Positions 1-7,104 of a DNA stretch of 8,624 nt are shown piece after piece. Origin of the DNA: Lachnospiraceae bacterium (GTDB lineage Bacteria; Bacillota_A; Clostridia; Lachnospirales; Lachnospiraceae); NCBI GenBank assembly GCA_017516285.1, contig JAFXDD010000030.1, forward strand, positions 1 to 8,624, given 5' to 3'. The notes below the pieces were generated by a model that saw only the letters and a list, made by a program, of their open reading frames with translations, was not told the DNA's origin and did no database searches. The position numbers and the translations under genes were made by a program. Each line of letters begins with the position of its first letter. Position 1 is the first letter of the stretch.

Positions 1-137
1 ACCGCAGCTGAACTTAGTACCGCTGCAGCCTTTCACTGAGCGAGAGCGGGTTCTAAAAGGACTTATAGCGCTGTCCTTAGCAAAACATAGTTTAACCGGG
101 AGGGAGCAATTATTCGTCACCCCCACAAACCAGAATT
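1..137. repeat. Left copy of an intergenic repeat family, cut by the window edge
   Basis: Two blocks of this gene-free stretch recur inverted at the right end of the window. Block B at 14-48 (core TTAGTACCGCTGCAGCC) matches the reverse complement of 8499-8533 at 32 of 35 positions. Block A at 121-137 (CCCCACAAACCAGAATT) matches the reverse complement of 8427-8443 at 16 of 17. The blocks lie in the same order and at comparable distances in both copies (roughly 70-85 bp between them). Block A begins immediately at the helicase stop codon. A GCTAAGGAC motif (reverse complement of about 73-81) is also shared with 8563-8571. The element probably continues beyond position 1. No open reading frame or RNA gene is visible here. 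Confidence 0.75.
53..80 (-). terminator. Possible weak terminator hairpin of the helicase gene
   Basis: Read on the minus strand, AAGGAC and GTCCTT form a 6-bp stem around a 10-nt loop, followed by TTAG. The flanking CTA/TAG bases can extend the stem with a two-base bulge. It lies about 60 bases past the helicase stop codon inside the repeat element. It could therefore be part of the repeat's own fold rather than a dedicated terminator. The stem is short and the T-tract weak. Confidence 0.3.
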
Positions 138-2563
138 TACAACGCCCAAAATTCCGCGAGTTTTCTTGCAACATTTCCTTTATCCACTACTTCAATGTGC
201 TCCCATTCTCTAGGGTACAGGGCGCGGTAGGAAGTCTGCAGAAATCTTTCGTCCAAGAGCAACACCACACCTATATCCTCAACTGTACGAATAACGCGGC
301 CGGCAGCCTGAAGCACTTTATTCATTCCCGGAAAGCGATAAGCGTAATCGAAGCCGTTTAGGCCCTGTTTATCAAAATAGTCCCTCAAAAGTTCTCGTTC
401 CTGGCCCACCTGCGGCAATCCTGTGCCTACGATAGCCGCTCCGATAAGACTGTCATACTTTAAATCAATGCCCTCAGAGAACACACCTCCCAGTACACAA
501 AAGCCCAGGATTGTACGGTCGTTTTCCTCTCTGAACGCTCCAAGAAAGCCTTCTCTGTCCTCTTCGGCCATATCCTCCTTCTGAAGAAGATAGTCCACAT
601 CCTCCTCCGGATACAAGAGCATATACGTCTGAAATACCTCCTCCATAAACGAATAGGACGGAAAAAATGCCATGTAATTCCCCTTCTTTGCACCAATCAT
701 GTGATGCAGATAAGATGCAATCCGCTCATACTCCCTTGGCCCGCGTCTGGTGAACTTGCTGGTCACATCTCTGGCAATAAAAAGTCCACGATGCTCCGGT
801 GAAAAAATGGAATGTGCATACACTTCATAATCCTCTTTTTCACCACCCAAAAGCTCCTTGTAATACTGAATAGGCAGGAGTGTGGCAGAAAAAAGCACAC
901 TACTTCTGGCCTGCTCCATACGCTTTTTCAATTTATTGGAAGGGTCCACATTAAACAATTTCAATAAATAATTGCTATTTTCCTGCATATGTCCATAAAT
1001 GACATACTTGTCATCTAATTCCTCGTAAATGCCGATAAAATGGGCTAATTTGAAATAAAAATCCATAATCTCATCCATAACAGGACTGTCATTATGGTTG
1101 TTGATGTAAATGTCAAGTTGACTTTTCAGCTCCTCTGCAGCCTGATACAACTCTTCCGCATCTTCAAAAAGAGTAAGGTCATCGCTTTTTTTCTTCAATG
1201 CCAGAAGTGCCTTATTCAACTTTTCTAAATGAGCCGACACATCCTTGTCATATTCCTTCACATGGCGCTTCAACTCCAGCACCTCTTCCTTAATCAAAGC
1301 TGCACTGTACATTTCTCTGCCTCTGTCCAGCAGGTTATGGGTCTCATCAATAAGAAAAATATATTTTCCCGCATGTTCTCCGCTAAAATACCTACGCAGA
1401 TACACATGAGGATCAAACACATAATTATAATCACAAATCACCGCATCTGCAAATAGACTGACGTCCAGACTAAGCTCATAGGGACAAACCTGATGCTTCA
1501 AGGCATACCTTTCTATAGTCTCTCTGCCAAACCGCTCTTCTCCTGTTATTATCTCATACAAACAAGCATTTACCCTGTCGAAATGTCCCTTTGCAAAAGG
1601 GCAAATTGCCGGATTACAATCACAAATCTCATTGGCACAAAGCTTTTCCTTTGCAGTGATGACAATATCCTTAAATTTCAAGCCCTTCTCACGCAAAAGA
1701 CCAAAGGTCTCCTCAGCCACAGTTCTGGTAATGGTTTTTGCAGTCAAATAAAAAATCTTTTCACTAAGTCCCTGCCCTACTGCCTTTACTGCAGGAAATA
1801 CCGTAGACAAGGTCTTACCAACACCGGTAGGTGCCTCTAAAAATAACTTTTTGCTATGATAAATGGTCTGATATACATAAGATGCCAGTTCCTTTTGCCC
1901 TTCACGATAAGCATAAGGAAAACTTATCTGCTGAATAGAAGGAATTTTTGCAAGTTCCCATGCAAAATAATACTCTACCCACTTCAAAAGTTCGTGCATA
2001 ATGTCTTCAAACCACTCTGTAAGTTCATTTCTGGTAAATATCTGATGAAAATGCAGGATTTCCTTCGTATCTATATTGCAATAGGTCACCCTGACCCCAA
2101 CTTGGGGTAAATCGTCCTCCATAGCCACTATATAAGCATAACACTTAGCCTGCGCCAAATGCACCTGATAAGGCTCCCTGATACGATTCAGCTTTTGGTA
2201 AGTCCCCTTAATTTCATCGACATAAGTCAGAGGTACCGGTGCTTCCATAATGCCATATTCTGCTGCAAATAAGGGCAACTGCTCCTCTATCTGATGATAT
2301 TCCTCGGGCACATAGTCTTCCATAATACCGTCTGCCCTGCCTTCTATACATATATCATATTTATCTGTAAGATGATGCCACCTAAGCCCCACCTCGGCAC
2401 GATACCCCGGCCCGCCCTTCTTCTGAAGCATGCGATGAATACGGTTTCCCTCGCTCATAGCCAATTCCGGGCTGGTCCTGCTGCGGTTATCCAGGTCTCC
2501 GCTCCGATATATAAATTCTACCAGACTGCGCACAGACAGCCTTACTTCCCTGATGTCACTCAT
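137..2563 (-). CDS. PD-(D/E)XK nuclease fused to XPD/DinG-type DNA helicase
   Basis: Predicted ATP-dependent superfamily 2 DNA helicase with an N-terminal RecB-like nuclease domain, probably acting in DNA repair or recombination in the cytoplasm. With 808 residues from the chosen start, residues about 1-200 show the RecB-nuclease signature: RIHRML (H43), GRADG (D78), DEIKG (E117, K119) and QAKCY (Q138, Y142). The helicase part has Walker A APTGVGKT (244-251), cysteines at 309, 314/316, 321 and 360 placed like the XPD-family 4Fe-4S cluster, the DETH box (406-409), SATLLP, GGVFSEGIDL (from 692) and motif VI QAAGRVIR (752-759). The start at 2563 is preferred to an ATG at 2581 because AAAGGAGG lies 7 nt before it and the upstream ATG overlaps that site. 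All catalytic motifs look intact. The specific substrate is not known from sequence. Confidence 0.9.
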   Translation of the reverse strand: MSDIREVRLSVRSLVEFIYRSGDLDNRSRTSPELAMSEGNRIHRMLQKKGGPGYRAEVGLRWHHLTDKYDICIEGRADGIMEDYVPEEYHQIEEQLPLFAAEYGIMEAPVPLTYVDEIKGTYQKLNRIREPYQVHLAQAKCYAYIVAMEDDLPQVGVRVTYCNIDTKEILHFHQIFTRNELTEWFEDIMHELLKWVEYYFAWELAKIPSIQQISFPYAYREGQKELASYVYQTIYHSKKLFLEAPTGVGKTLSTVFPAVKAVGQGLSEKIFYLTAKTITRTVAEETFGLLREKGLKFKDIVITAKEKLCANEICDCNPAICPFAKGHFDRVNACLYEIITGEERFGRETIERYALKHQVCPYELSLDVSLFADAVICDYNYVFDPHVYLRRYFSGEHAGKYIFLIDETHNLLDRGREMYSAALIKEEVLELKRHVKEYDKDVSAHLEKLNKALLALKKKSDDLTLFEDAEELYQAAEELKSQLDIYINNHNDSPVMDEIMDFYFKLAHFIGIYEELDDKYVIYGHMQENSNYLLKLFNVDPSNKLKKRMEQARSSVLFSATLLPIQYYKELLGGEKEDYEVYAHSIFSPEHRGLFIARDVTSKFTRRGPREYERIASYLHHMIGAKKGNYMAFFPSYSFMEEVFQTYMLLYPEEDVDYLLQKEDMAEEDREGFLGAFREENDRTILGFCVLGGVFSEGIDLKYDSLIGAAIVGTGLPQVGQERELLRDYFDKQGLNGFDYAYRFPGMNKVLQAAGRVIRTVEDIGVVLLLDERFLQTSYRALYPREWEHIEVVDKGNVARKLAEFWAL

Positions 2564-2587
2564 ACGAAGACCTCCTTTCATAAAACG

Positions 2588-2622
2588 AAAAAGGATACCC
2601 GCCCGACGAACGGATATCCCTT
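2588..2622 (-). terminator. Intrinsic terminator after the small membrane protein gene
   Basis: On the minus strand GGATATCC (2612-2619) pairs with GGGTATCC (2593-2600) around an 11-nt loop. AAG on the 5' side and TTT on the 3' side can lengthen the stem to 11 pairs, and TTTTT then CG then TTTT follows. It starts about 17 nt after the stop codon of the 80-residue protein. It ends about 25 nt before the helicase start codon, leaving no room for a helicase promoter between them. Confidence 0.75.
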
Positions 2623-2638
2623 ACCTGCTATGTATTAA

Positions 2639-2881
2639 TTACTGAATCACCTTAATAAATACCAGAATTGCCAGAATAATACCTGCTACACAGTATAATT
2701 CGATTAACCAGGAAATCACTCTGAAGATAAAGCCCAGTATTGGAATAATGCTTAAAAGTCCAAGTACAAGACCTGCAACACATGCAATAACTGCATAAAT
2801 TACTAAAGCAATAATCAAAGCCTTTACATCTACAGCAGCAAAAGCCTGTGGAAAATATTTTTTGATTGCATCTAAATTCAT
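2639..2881 (-). CDS. Small hydrophobic membrane protein, function unknown
   Basis: An 80-residue protein I do not recognise as a named family. Residues 1-19 are amphipathic with two lysines and an FPQAF stretch. The rest is almost wholly hydrophobic: segments at about 20-43 and 44-75 would give two or three membrane spans, and the turn around SIIPILGF (about 44-51) would break them. Only a few charged residues occur, and the C-terminus is FIKVIQ. The start is supported by AGAGAGG about 8 nt before the ATG. It has its own candidate promoter (2922-2950) and a terminator directly downstream, so it is probably a single-gene transcript. This supports a real gene despite its size. No catalytic motif is visible. 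Confidence 0.7.
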   Translation of the reverse strand: MNLDAIKKYFPQAFAAVDVKALIIALVIYAVIACVAGLVLGLLSIIPILGFIFRVISWLIELYCVAGIILAILVFIKVIQ

Positions 2882-2921
2882 AACAGCATCCTCTCTTTAT
2901 AGAAATTTTATTTCACTTTAT

Positions 2922-2950
2922 ATAATAGGGGATTTTGTCAGAAAATGCAA
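2922..2950 (-). promoter_or_regulatory. Sigma-A-type promoter for the small membrane protein
   Basis: Read on the minus strand, TTGCAT (2945-2950), 17 nt, then TATTAT (2922-2927). This would start transcription near 2915, giving a leader of about 35 nt containing the AGAGAGG site. It lies between the oxidase stop codon and the small gene. I saw no clear terminator hairpin after the oxidase, so readthrough from it is also possible. Confidence 0.6.
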
Positions 2951-2987
2951 TATATTTTCGACAATTTCCAATACTATTTCCAAACTT

Positions 2988-4007
2988 TTATGCTTTCCAA
3001 ATCATATCTCCGGAAATATCGCTTAAGCAAAATGCACCGCACATTGCCATGGTATCTGCCAGTTCGGAACCAATCTTATCCACGTAGCACTGCACACCTT
3101 CTGCGCCGCCGCCGTATACCGCTGTTACAAACGGACGGGCAATAATCACACCGTCTGCTCCCATCGCCAAAGCCTTAAATACATCCACACCGGTGCGGAT
3201 ACCACCGTCTACCAGTACCTTCATACTGCCATCCACAGCCTCCACAATTCCCTCCAAAACCTCTGCCGTAGCCGGACACTGATCCAGTACACGTCCACCG
3301 TGATTAGAAACCAGAATCGCTGCTGCTCCTGCCTCTTTCGCCTTAAGAGCGGCCTTTGGAGTCATAATACCCTTTACGATGAACGGTACACCCGCCATCC
3401 GGGCAATACTGCGAAGCTCCTCCACCGTCTTACTACCTGCCGGAGGAGTCATATTTTTCAAGAAAGGAAGACCTGCTGCATCCACATCCATGGCAACTGC
3501 AAAAGCTCCCGCAGCCTTTACCAGCTCCATTTTCTCACGAATGATATCCAGGTTCCATGGCTTTACGGTAGGCACACCTAAACCTCCTGCCGCTTGAACG
3601 GCAGCCGTTGCCGCTGCCATAATCCCCGGATTGGTGCCATCACCTGTAAATGCTGCAATGCCGGCCTTAGCACAGGAATCCACCAGCAGATTATTATAGG
3701 TCACATCATCATATTTATCACTATAGTGCAAATTCAAAGCTCCGACCGGACCTGCAAAAAAAGGATATTTAAACACCTTACCAAAAAGCTCCAGAGAAGT
3801 ATCCACCGGCTTATTTTCACAAAGAGTATCCATATTAATGCGAATCTCCTGCCATTTCTGGTAGTTGCGAATAGCAGTGTCCCCTACGCCCTTAGCCCCC
3901 GGTCCGGGAATTTGATTCTTACAAGCCACCCCGTTACAAACCGGACAAGCCTTGCAATAGTTACCAATGCAGCTGCGTGCTTCTTTTAATACGTCATTGT
4001 AATTCAT
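2988..4007 (-). CDS. FMN-dependent alpha-hydroxy-acid oxidase/dehydrogenase with Cys-rich N-terminus
   Basis: A 339-residue cytoplasmic flavoenzyme of the glycolate oxidase / L-lactate dehydrogenase family, expected to oxidise an L-2-hydroxy acid to a 2-keto acid using FMN in a TIM barrel. Visible family motifs are the barrel lysine in VKGIM (K212), the active-site block SNHGGRVLD with catalytic base H236 and substrate-binding R239, and the FMN-phosphate region DGGIRTG (267-273) followed by GADGVIIARP (R291). The N-terminus carries five cysteines at 13, 18, 21, 24 and 29 (core CKACPVCNGVAC), a pattern I associate with clostridial members. It could bind a metal or iron-sulphur cluster, which is inference. 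The start is supported by GAGGGT 8 nt upstream. Whether lactate, glycolate or another acid is the substrate cannot be told. The final acceptor is unlikely to be oxygen if the host is an anaerobe. Confidence 0.88.
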   Translation of the reverse strand: MNYNDVLKEARSCIGNYCKACPVCNGVACKNQIPGPGAKGVGDTAIRNYQKWQEIRINMDTLCENKPVDTSLELFGKVFKYPFFAGPVGALNLHYSDKYDDVTYNNLLVDSCAKAGIAAFTGDGTNPGIMAAATAAVQAAGGLGVPTVKPWNLDIIREKMELVKAAGAFAVAMDVDAAGLPFLKNMTPPAGSKTVEELRSIARMAGVPFIVKGIMTPKAALKAKEAGAAAILVSNHGGRVLDQCPATAEVLEGIVEAVDGSMKVLVDGGIRTGVDVFKALAMGADGVIIARPFVTAVYGGGAEGVQCYVDKIGSELADTMAMCGAFCLSDISGDMIWKA

Positions 4008-4050
4008 ATGTATACCCTCACTTTTTGTGTTTTAGAAATGCCTAAAGTCA

Positions 4051-4125
4051 GACACAAACTTCTTTATTTACAGTCTAACATATTTACCACCAAGTTACAA
4101 CGCTAAATCTACGCTAGTTTGTGTC
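4051..4125. repeat. Inverted repeat GACACAAACT / AGTTTGTGTC in divergent promoter region
   Basis: A perfect 10-bp inverted repeat (4051-4060 and 4116-4125), 55 bp apart, brackets the candidate oxidase promoter. The right arm directly follows one copy of the 13-bp direct repeat described separately. The spacing is too long for a simple hairpin. It could be a pair of oppositely oriented binding sites for one regulator, which is inference. Confidence 0.45.
4065..4100 (-). promoter_or_regulatory. Candidate promoter region of the hydroxy-acid oxidase
   Basis: On the minus strand two overlapping weak solutions are visible: TTGTAA (4095-4100), 17 nt, TAGACT (4072-4077), and TTGGTG (4088-4093), 17 nt, TAAATA (4065-4070). 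Either would give a leader of about 50-60 nt. Neither is close to consensus, so the exact boxes are uncertain. Confidence 0.35.
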
Positions 4126-4163
4126 AAGAAAAATCCTTTACATTCAGCCCAATTTACGCTAGT
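4106..4163. promoter_or_regulatory. Direct repeat AATYTACGCTAGT, candidate operator pair
   Basis: AATCTACGCTAGT (4106-4118) and AATTTACGCTAGT (4151-4163) differ at one base and lie 45 bp apart. A third partial copy, ACGCTAAAT, begins at 4100, 11 bp before the core of the first. The right copy overlaps the -10 box of the plus-strand promoter and the left ones lie upstream of its -35. This layout would suit a repressor or looping regulator of the acyltransferase, and perhaps of the divergent oxidase too. No regulator gene is adjacent, so the protein involved is unknown. Confidence 0.5.
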
Positions 4164-4165
4164 AT
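4137..4165 (+). promoter_or_regulatory. Sigma-A-type promoter of the acyltransferase
   Basis: TTTACA (4137-4142), 17 nt, TAGTAT (4160-4165). Transcription would start near 4172, placing AAGGAG at about 20 nt into the message and the annotated acyltransferase start about 56 nt in. The -10 box is embedded in the sequence CTAGTATTAAACTAG, itself a 5-5-5 palindrome. Confidence 0.6.
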
Positions 4166-4191
4166 TAAACTAGATTAATTTTTACCAGAAT

Positions 4192-4242
4192 AAGGAGATA
4201 TATGGTGTTTTTAATCGTATACACCATATGCACATCATCATG
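4192..4242 (+). promoter_or_regulatory. Shine-Dalgarno plus start-site stem-loop of the acyltransferase message
   Basis: AAGGAG (4192-4197) is followed by ATATGGTGT (4200-4208), a 12-nt loop, and the perfect complement ACACCATAT (4221-4229). A T-G wobble (4199/4230) can extend the stem. The 3' arm contains most of the ATG at 4228. The SD is 30 nt from that ATG and 42 nt from the in-frame ATG at 4240. If the hairpin forms, its removal from the path leaves about 10 nt between the SD and ATG 4240. This suggests the fold presents the later start to the ribosome, or alternatively hides the earlier one. Confidence 0.5.
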
Positions 4243-4276
4243 CAAAAACAATTTACAAGAGAGCATTCAACCATAG
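4202..4276 (+). CDS. Possible 24-codon leader ORF overlapping the acyltransferase start
   Basis: This short ORF begins MVFLIVYTIC and stops at TAG 4274-4276. It is the reading frame that the only strong SD (AAGGAG, 4 nt before its ATG) faces directly. It overlaps the acyltransferase start in a different frame, so its translation would unwind the start-site stem-loop. The spacing of 4 nt is shorter than usual. It has no recognisable function as a peptide. It could be a regulatory leader or a chance ORF. Alternatively it could be the true N-terminus if one T has been lost from the TTTTT run at 4208-4212, since one extra base would join the frames. Confidence 0.3.
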   Translation: MVFLIVYTICTSSCKNNLQESIQP

Positions 4277-5313
4277 TAAAAGGTCTTGCTATTATACTGC
4301 TTTTGGCATATCATCTTTTCGAAAATGAATTTGTAAATGCAGTCCTGGAGGTAGATTATCGTCCTCTGTCACAATCCCTCTTTCTCAAACTGACCGGTTT
4401 TGGCAATATATGCGTACCATTATTTGCATTTATGACCGCTTTCGGTATATCCAGCAGCATCTTTGCTAAGGACGGACTAACTACCAAAAACATTTACGAT
4501 AAAGCTCTTAAACGCTTTTTTACACTAATGTTTCACTTTAGCTTTTTATATGCCAGTGTCAATCTACTATGGTGGTACAAGTTTGATTATACCTCCGTTT
4601 ACGGCATTGGCAAGCAGGGACTACTAAATATGCTTTTAAATGCCACGGGGCTTCACACCTTTGCCGTTACACCTAGCATAAATGCTACCTGGTGGTATAT
4701 GTCACTGGCTTATACACTGATTTTCCTTGTACCGTTTTTAGCGTTGCTTATCAGGAAAACAGGCTACTCCATACTGATTATTTCACTCATATTACCTACC
4801 ATTATTCCAATTGAAGACATTACTGCCCGTTACCTGTTCACAGTGGTATTTGGTGTATGTGCAGCATATGGTAAGTGGCCTGAAAAACTGTCAAATATGA
4901 AGTGTCCATTGTCTCTGCAATGGCTTGCCAGCGTTTTGCTGTTAATAGCCTGCATCATAGTACGACAGCACCCATTTATTCAGGACAATTATTTATTTTT
5001 TGTAGATGCTTTTATATCATTCTTCTTACTATATTTTGCAGGTGTATTATTGGCTGGTGTCCCTGTTTTGAGCTGCATACTGCATTTTATAGGTAAGCAC
5101 TCTCTGAATATTTTTCTGCTTCACACCTTCTTCTATTTAACACTGTGGCAGGAATATATTTATTACTTCAAATATGCCGGCATTACCCTACTCTTACTAC
5201 TTGGCGTGTGCCTGGCTTATTCAGTAGCATTGGAATTTATCAAAGCCATGGTATTAAAGATTGTAAGGCTTTTAAAGCTACAATTTCTACCCAAACTCAA
5301 TAGCAATCGATAG
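4228..5313 (+). CDS. Membrane acyltransferase 3 family protein (OafA-like)
   Basis: An integral membrane protein of 361 residues (357 if it starts at ATG 4240) with about ten hydrophobic segments, typical of acyltransferase 3 family proteins. These transfer acetyl or other acyl groups to cell-surface sugars, peptidoglycan or exported small molecules. The N-terminus has the family hallmark: KGLAIILLLAYH places H29 eleven residues after K18, equivalent to the usual R-X10-H with lysine for arginine. Other typical stretches are FGNICVPLFAFMTAFG in the second membrane region, TWWYMSLAYTLIFLVPF near 155, and GKHSLNIFLLHTFF near 290. The C-terminal tail is basic. No SGNH domain is attached. It is the only plus-strand gene, with its own promoter and terminator. 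The acceptor cannot be named because no polysaccharide genes flank it. Start choice is uncertain because no SD lies next to either ATG. Confidence 0.82.
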   Translation: MHIIMQKQFTREHSTIVKGLAIILLLAYHLFENEFVNAVLEVDYRPLSQSLFLKLTGFGNICVPLFAFMTAFGISSSIFAKDGLTTKNIYDKALKRFFTLMFHFSFLYASVNLLWWYKFDYTSVYGIGKQGLLNMLLNATGLHTFAVTPSINATWWYMSLAYTLIFLVPFLALLIRKTGYSILIISLILPTIIPIEDITARYLFTVVFGVCAAYGKWPEKLSNMKCPLSLQWLASVLLLIACIIVRQHPFIQDNYLFFVDAFISFFLLYFAGVLLAGVPVLSCILHFIGKHSLNIFLLHTFFYLTLWQEYIYYFKYAGITLLLLLGVCLAYSVALEFIKAMVLKIVRLLKLQFLPKLNSNR

Positions 5314-5334
5314 AGAATCTTTACAAATACTAAT

Positions 5335-5383
5335 CCCCCAAAGCAGACAAGGTCATGAACCAAACTACTTTGGGGAATTTTCT
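5335..5383 (+). terminator. Intrinsic terminator of the acyltransferase gene
   Basis: CCCCAAAG (5336-5343) pairs with CTTTGGGG (5368-5375). Inside, AG/CT and GGT/ACC can pair further, and AATTTTCT follows on the plus strand. It lies 22 nt after the acyltransferase stop and 10 nt from the end of the converging LytTR regulator gene. The minus-strand reading has the same stem but no good T-tract (GATTAGTATTTG), so termination from that side would be weaker. Confidence 0.7.
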
Positions 5384-5392
5384 ATGGCTAAA

Positions 5393-6133
5393 CTACCCAA
5401 ACAGCTTCTTAACTTCTTCGTAGCTCTTTGCTGTCATCAGTGCAGATTCCTCAATTCCTTTGAACTTCACAATATAAGTCCATCTGCCGTATGGCTCAAT
5501 TCTGGTAATCATAGACAAATTAATTATATAGGACTTGTGGCAACGCATAAACTCTGTAGGATTTAACCTTTCTTCAATACCGCTTAGGGACACGCTGGTC
5601 TTATAAGTACCTTCTTTGGTAACAATGCTGGTGGCATTGTCACAGCGCTCCACAAACACAATGTCCTTTTTGTCCAGAAACAGCATCTGCTCTTTTCCCT
5701 TAATCATAAGCTTATCAGCATGCTTTTCAGGCTGGGTTACTGCCTCCTCTGTTTCCCCGGAAATAGTAATGGCATTCTCGCCTTTTATTCTAGAGAGAGT
5801 TTTCACCACTCTCTCCACATTAAAGGGCTTTACCAAATAATCAAAAGCATATATTTCAAAGGCATTTGCCATATATTCGCTATGTGCTGTAGCAAAAATA
5901 ACCTTTAATTTGGGATTTAATTCCGTCATAATTTGGGCGCATTCTATTCCGCTCTGACCGTTTAAATCAATATCTACAAACGCAACATCTGGACGATATT
6001 TTGCACACTCAGATACTGCTGAAGCAAAATCTCCGCTTTCTGATACCACTTGAAAACCATTTTGCCTTTCAATAATCATCCTGAGGAGCTTTCTGATTTC
6101 CGGTTCATCTTCTATAATACATACCTTTATCAT
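5393..6133 (-). CDS. LytTR-family response regulator
   Basis: A 246-residue response regulator of the LytR/AgrA type, a cytoplasmic transcription factor activated by phosphorylation. Residues 1-120 are a receiver domain: acidic cluster IEDE (E8, D9, E10), phospho-acceptor D54 in [11 protein letters not shown]82, and K102 in VKPF. A linker follows at about 121-140. Residues about 142-246 form the LytTR DNA-binding domain ([12 protein letters not shown], then [19 protein letters not shown], ending [10 protein letters not shown]). It is the last gene of the kinase-NfeD-FloA operon and its ATG overlaps the FloA stop codon as ATGA, implying translational coupling; a separate SD is weak. Its presumed kinase is the first gene of the operon. 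LytTR regulators usually bind paired direct repeats about 21 bp apart, and a candidate pair lies upstream of the kinase gene. Confidence 0.92.
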   Translation of the reverse strand: MIKVCIIEDEPEIRKLLRMIIERQNGFQVVSESGDFASAVSECAKYRPDVAFVDIDLNGQSGIECAQIMTELNPKLKVIFATAHSEYMANAFEIYAFDYLVKPFNVERVVKTLSRIKGENAITISGETEEAVTQPEKHADKLMIKGKEQMLFLDKKDIVFVERCDNATSIVTKEGTYKTSVSLSGIEERLNPTEFMRCHKSYIINLSMITRIEPYGRWTYIVKFKGIEESALMTAKSYEEVKKLFG

Positions 6134-7104
6134 GCCTTAGTCTCACTTGTCTTTGTGGTCTTTGCGTAGGTAGTGATGCCCTCGCCGATATCCTTTTTCA
6201 TCTCCGTATCGGCAAGTACATTTTGCAGCTTGTAATAATCCATCACTCCAATGTGTCCGCTTCGAAGTGCTTCTGCCATAGCCCTTGGAATTTCCGCCTC
6301 AGCCTCAACTACTGCAGCTCTCATTTCCTGCTCTAACGCAACCGCCATAGCCCTGCGCTCTTCTGCTCTGGCCTGAGCAATCTTATTGTCAGCCTCAGCC
6401 TGTAAGCTCTGGAGATTTGCACCAATGTTACGACCAATGTCAATGTCTGCTATATCGATAGAAATAATTTCGTAAGCGGTTCCGGAATCCAAGCCCTTTG
6501 CCAATACCAGCTTGGAAATATCATCCGGATTTTCCAACACTTCACTATGTGTCTTGGAAGAACCAACCGTAGTAACAATACCTTCACCAATTCTGGCAAG
6601 TACGGTAGACTCTCCCGCACCACCAATTAATCTTTCAATATTGGTTCTTACTGTTACCCTGGCTTTTACCAACAACTCAATACCATCCTTGGCAACTGCT
6701 GAAATCAGGGCGGTTTCAATCACCTTTGGTGTAACACTCATCTGAACCGCCTGAAATACGTCACGACCTGCCAAATCAATAGCGCTTGCCTGCTCAAAGG
6801 TAAGCGGTATCTGAGCACGTTCCGCAGCAATCAAAGCATTTATTACGCTGTCCACATTACCGCCTGCCAAAAGATGAGCCTCTAACTGATTGACCTTTGT
6901 ACCAATACCGGCTTTGGTAGCCTTAATCATTGGCAACACAATTTTAGCCGGAGATACACGACGAAGTCTCATACCAATCAAATCCAGAATGCCAATCTTC
7001 ACGCCGGAAGCAATTGCTGAAATCCACAGCCCTACCGGTACAAATGCAAAGAATAACACAACAAATAACAAGATGATGCCTAAAATAATAATACGACCTA
7101 ACAT
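6130..7104 (-). CDS. floA: Flotillin-like protein FloA
   Basis: A 324-residue bacterial flotillin that scaffolds functional membrane microdomains; the family (YqfA in Bacillus) is usually about 330 residues. An N-terminal hydrophobic stretch (about 4-34) would insert in the membrane, probably as a hairpin or single pass. An SPFH domain follows at about 36-205, containing conserved FloA blocks such as [18 protein letters not shown] and the stretch ending [19 protein letters not shown]. The EA-rich segment at about 225-285 ([19 protein letters not shown] onward) is a coiled coil. The C-terminus is rich in K and T. The upstream NfeD-like gene overlaps it by 7 nt, matching the known NfeD-FloA pairing (yqeZ-yqfA in Bacillus). 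SD GAGGGAG lies 4 nt before the ATG. It is downstream of a kinase and directly upstream of a LytTR regulator, which is not the Bacillus arrangement. Confidence 0.95.
   Translation of the reverse strand: MLGRIIILGIILLFVVLFFAFVPVGLWISAIASGVKIGILDLIGMRLRRVSPAKIVLPMIKATKAGIGTKVNQLEAHLLAGGNVDSVINALIAAERAQIPLTFEQASAIDLAGRDVFQAVQMSVTPKVIETALISAVAKDGIELLVKARVTVRTNIERLIGGAGESTVLARIGEGIVTTVGSSKTHSEVLENPDDISKLVLAKGLDSGTAYEIISIDIADIDIGRNIGANLQSLQAEADNKIAQARAEERRAMAVALEQEMRAAVVEAEAEIPRAMAEALRSGHIGVMDYYKLQNVLADTEMKKDIGEGITTYAKTTKTSETKA

Noticed and set aside
137..2563. A Cas4- or type IV CRISPR-associated (Csf4/DinG) protein
   Set aside because: No CRISPR array or other cas gene is present, and the cysteines of the Cas4 cluster are not seen in the nuclease domain; the cysteine cluster belongs to the helicase part.
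2564..2581. An upstream ATG at 2581 giving a helicase six residues longer
   Set aside because: The extra codons read through the AAAGGAGG site that serves the ATG at 2563, so they are ribosome-binding sequence rather than coding sequence.
1229..2638. Several plus-strand ORFs of 75-115 codons opposite the helicase
   Set aside because: They lie antisense to a gene with intact motifs throughout, have no supporting ribosome binding sites, and their translations are of low complexity or rich in Cys, Ile and His as expected of shadow frames.
4008..4227. A riboswitch in the divergent intergenic region
   Set aside because: I found no recognisable conserved riboswitch core; the structure seen is limited to the start-site stem-loop and operator-like repeats.
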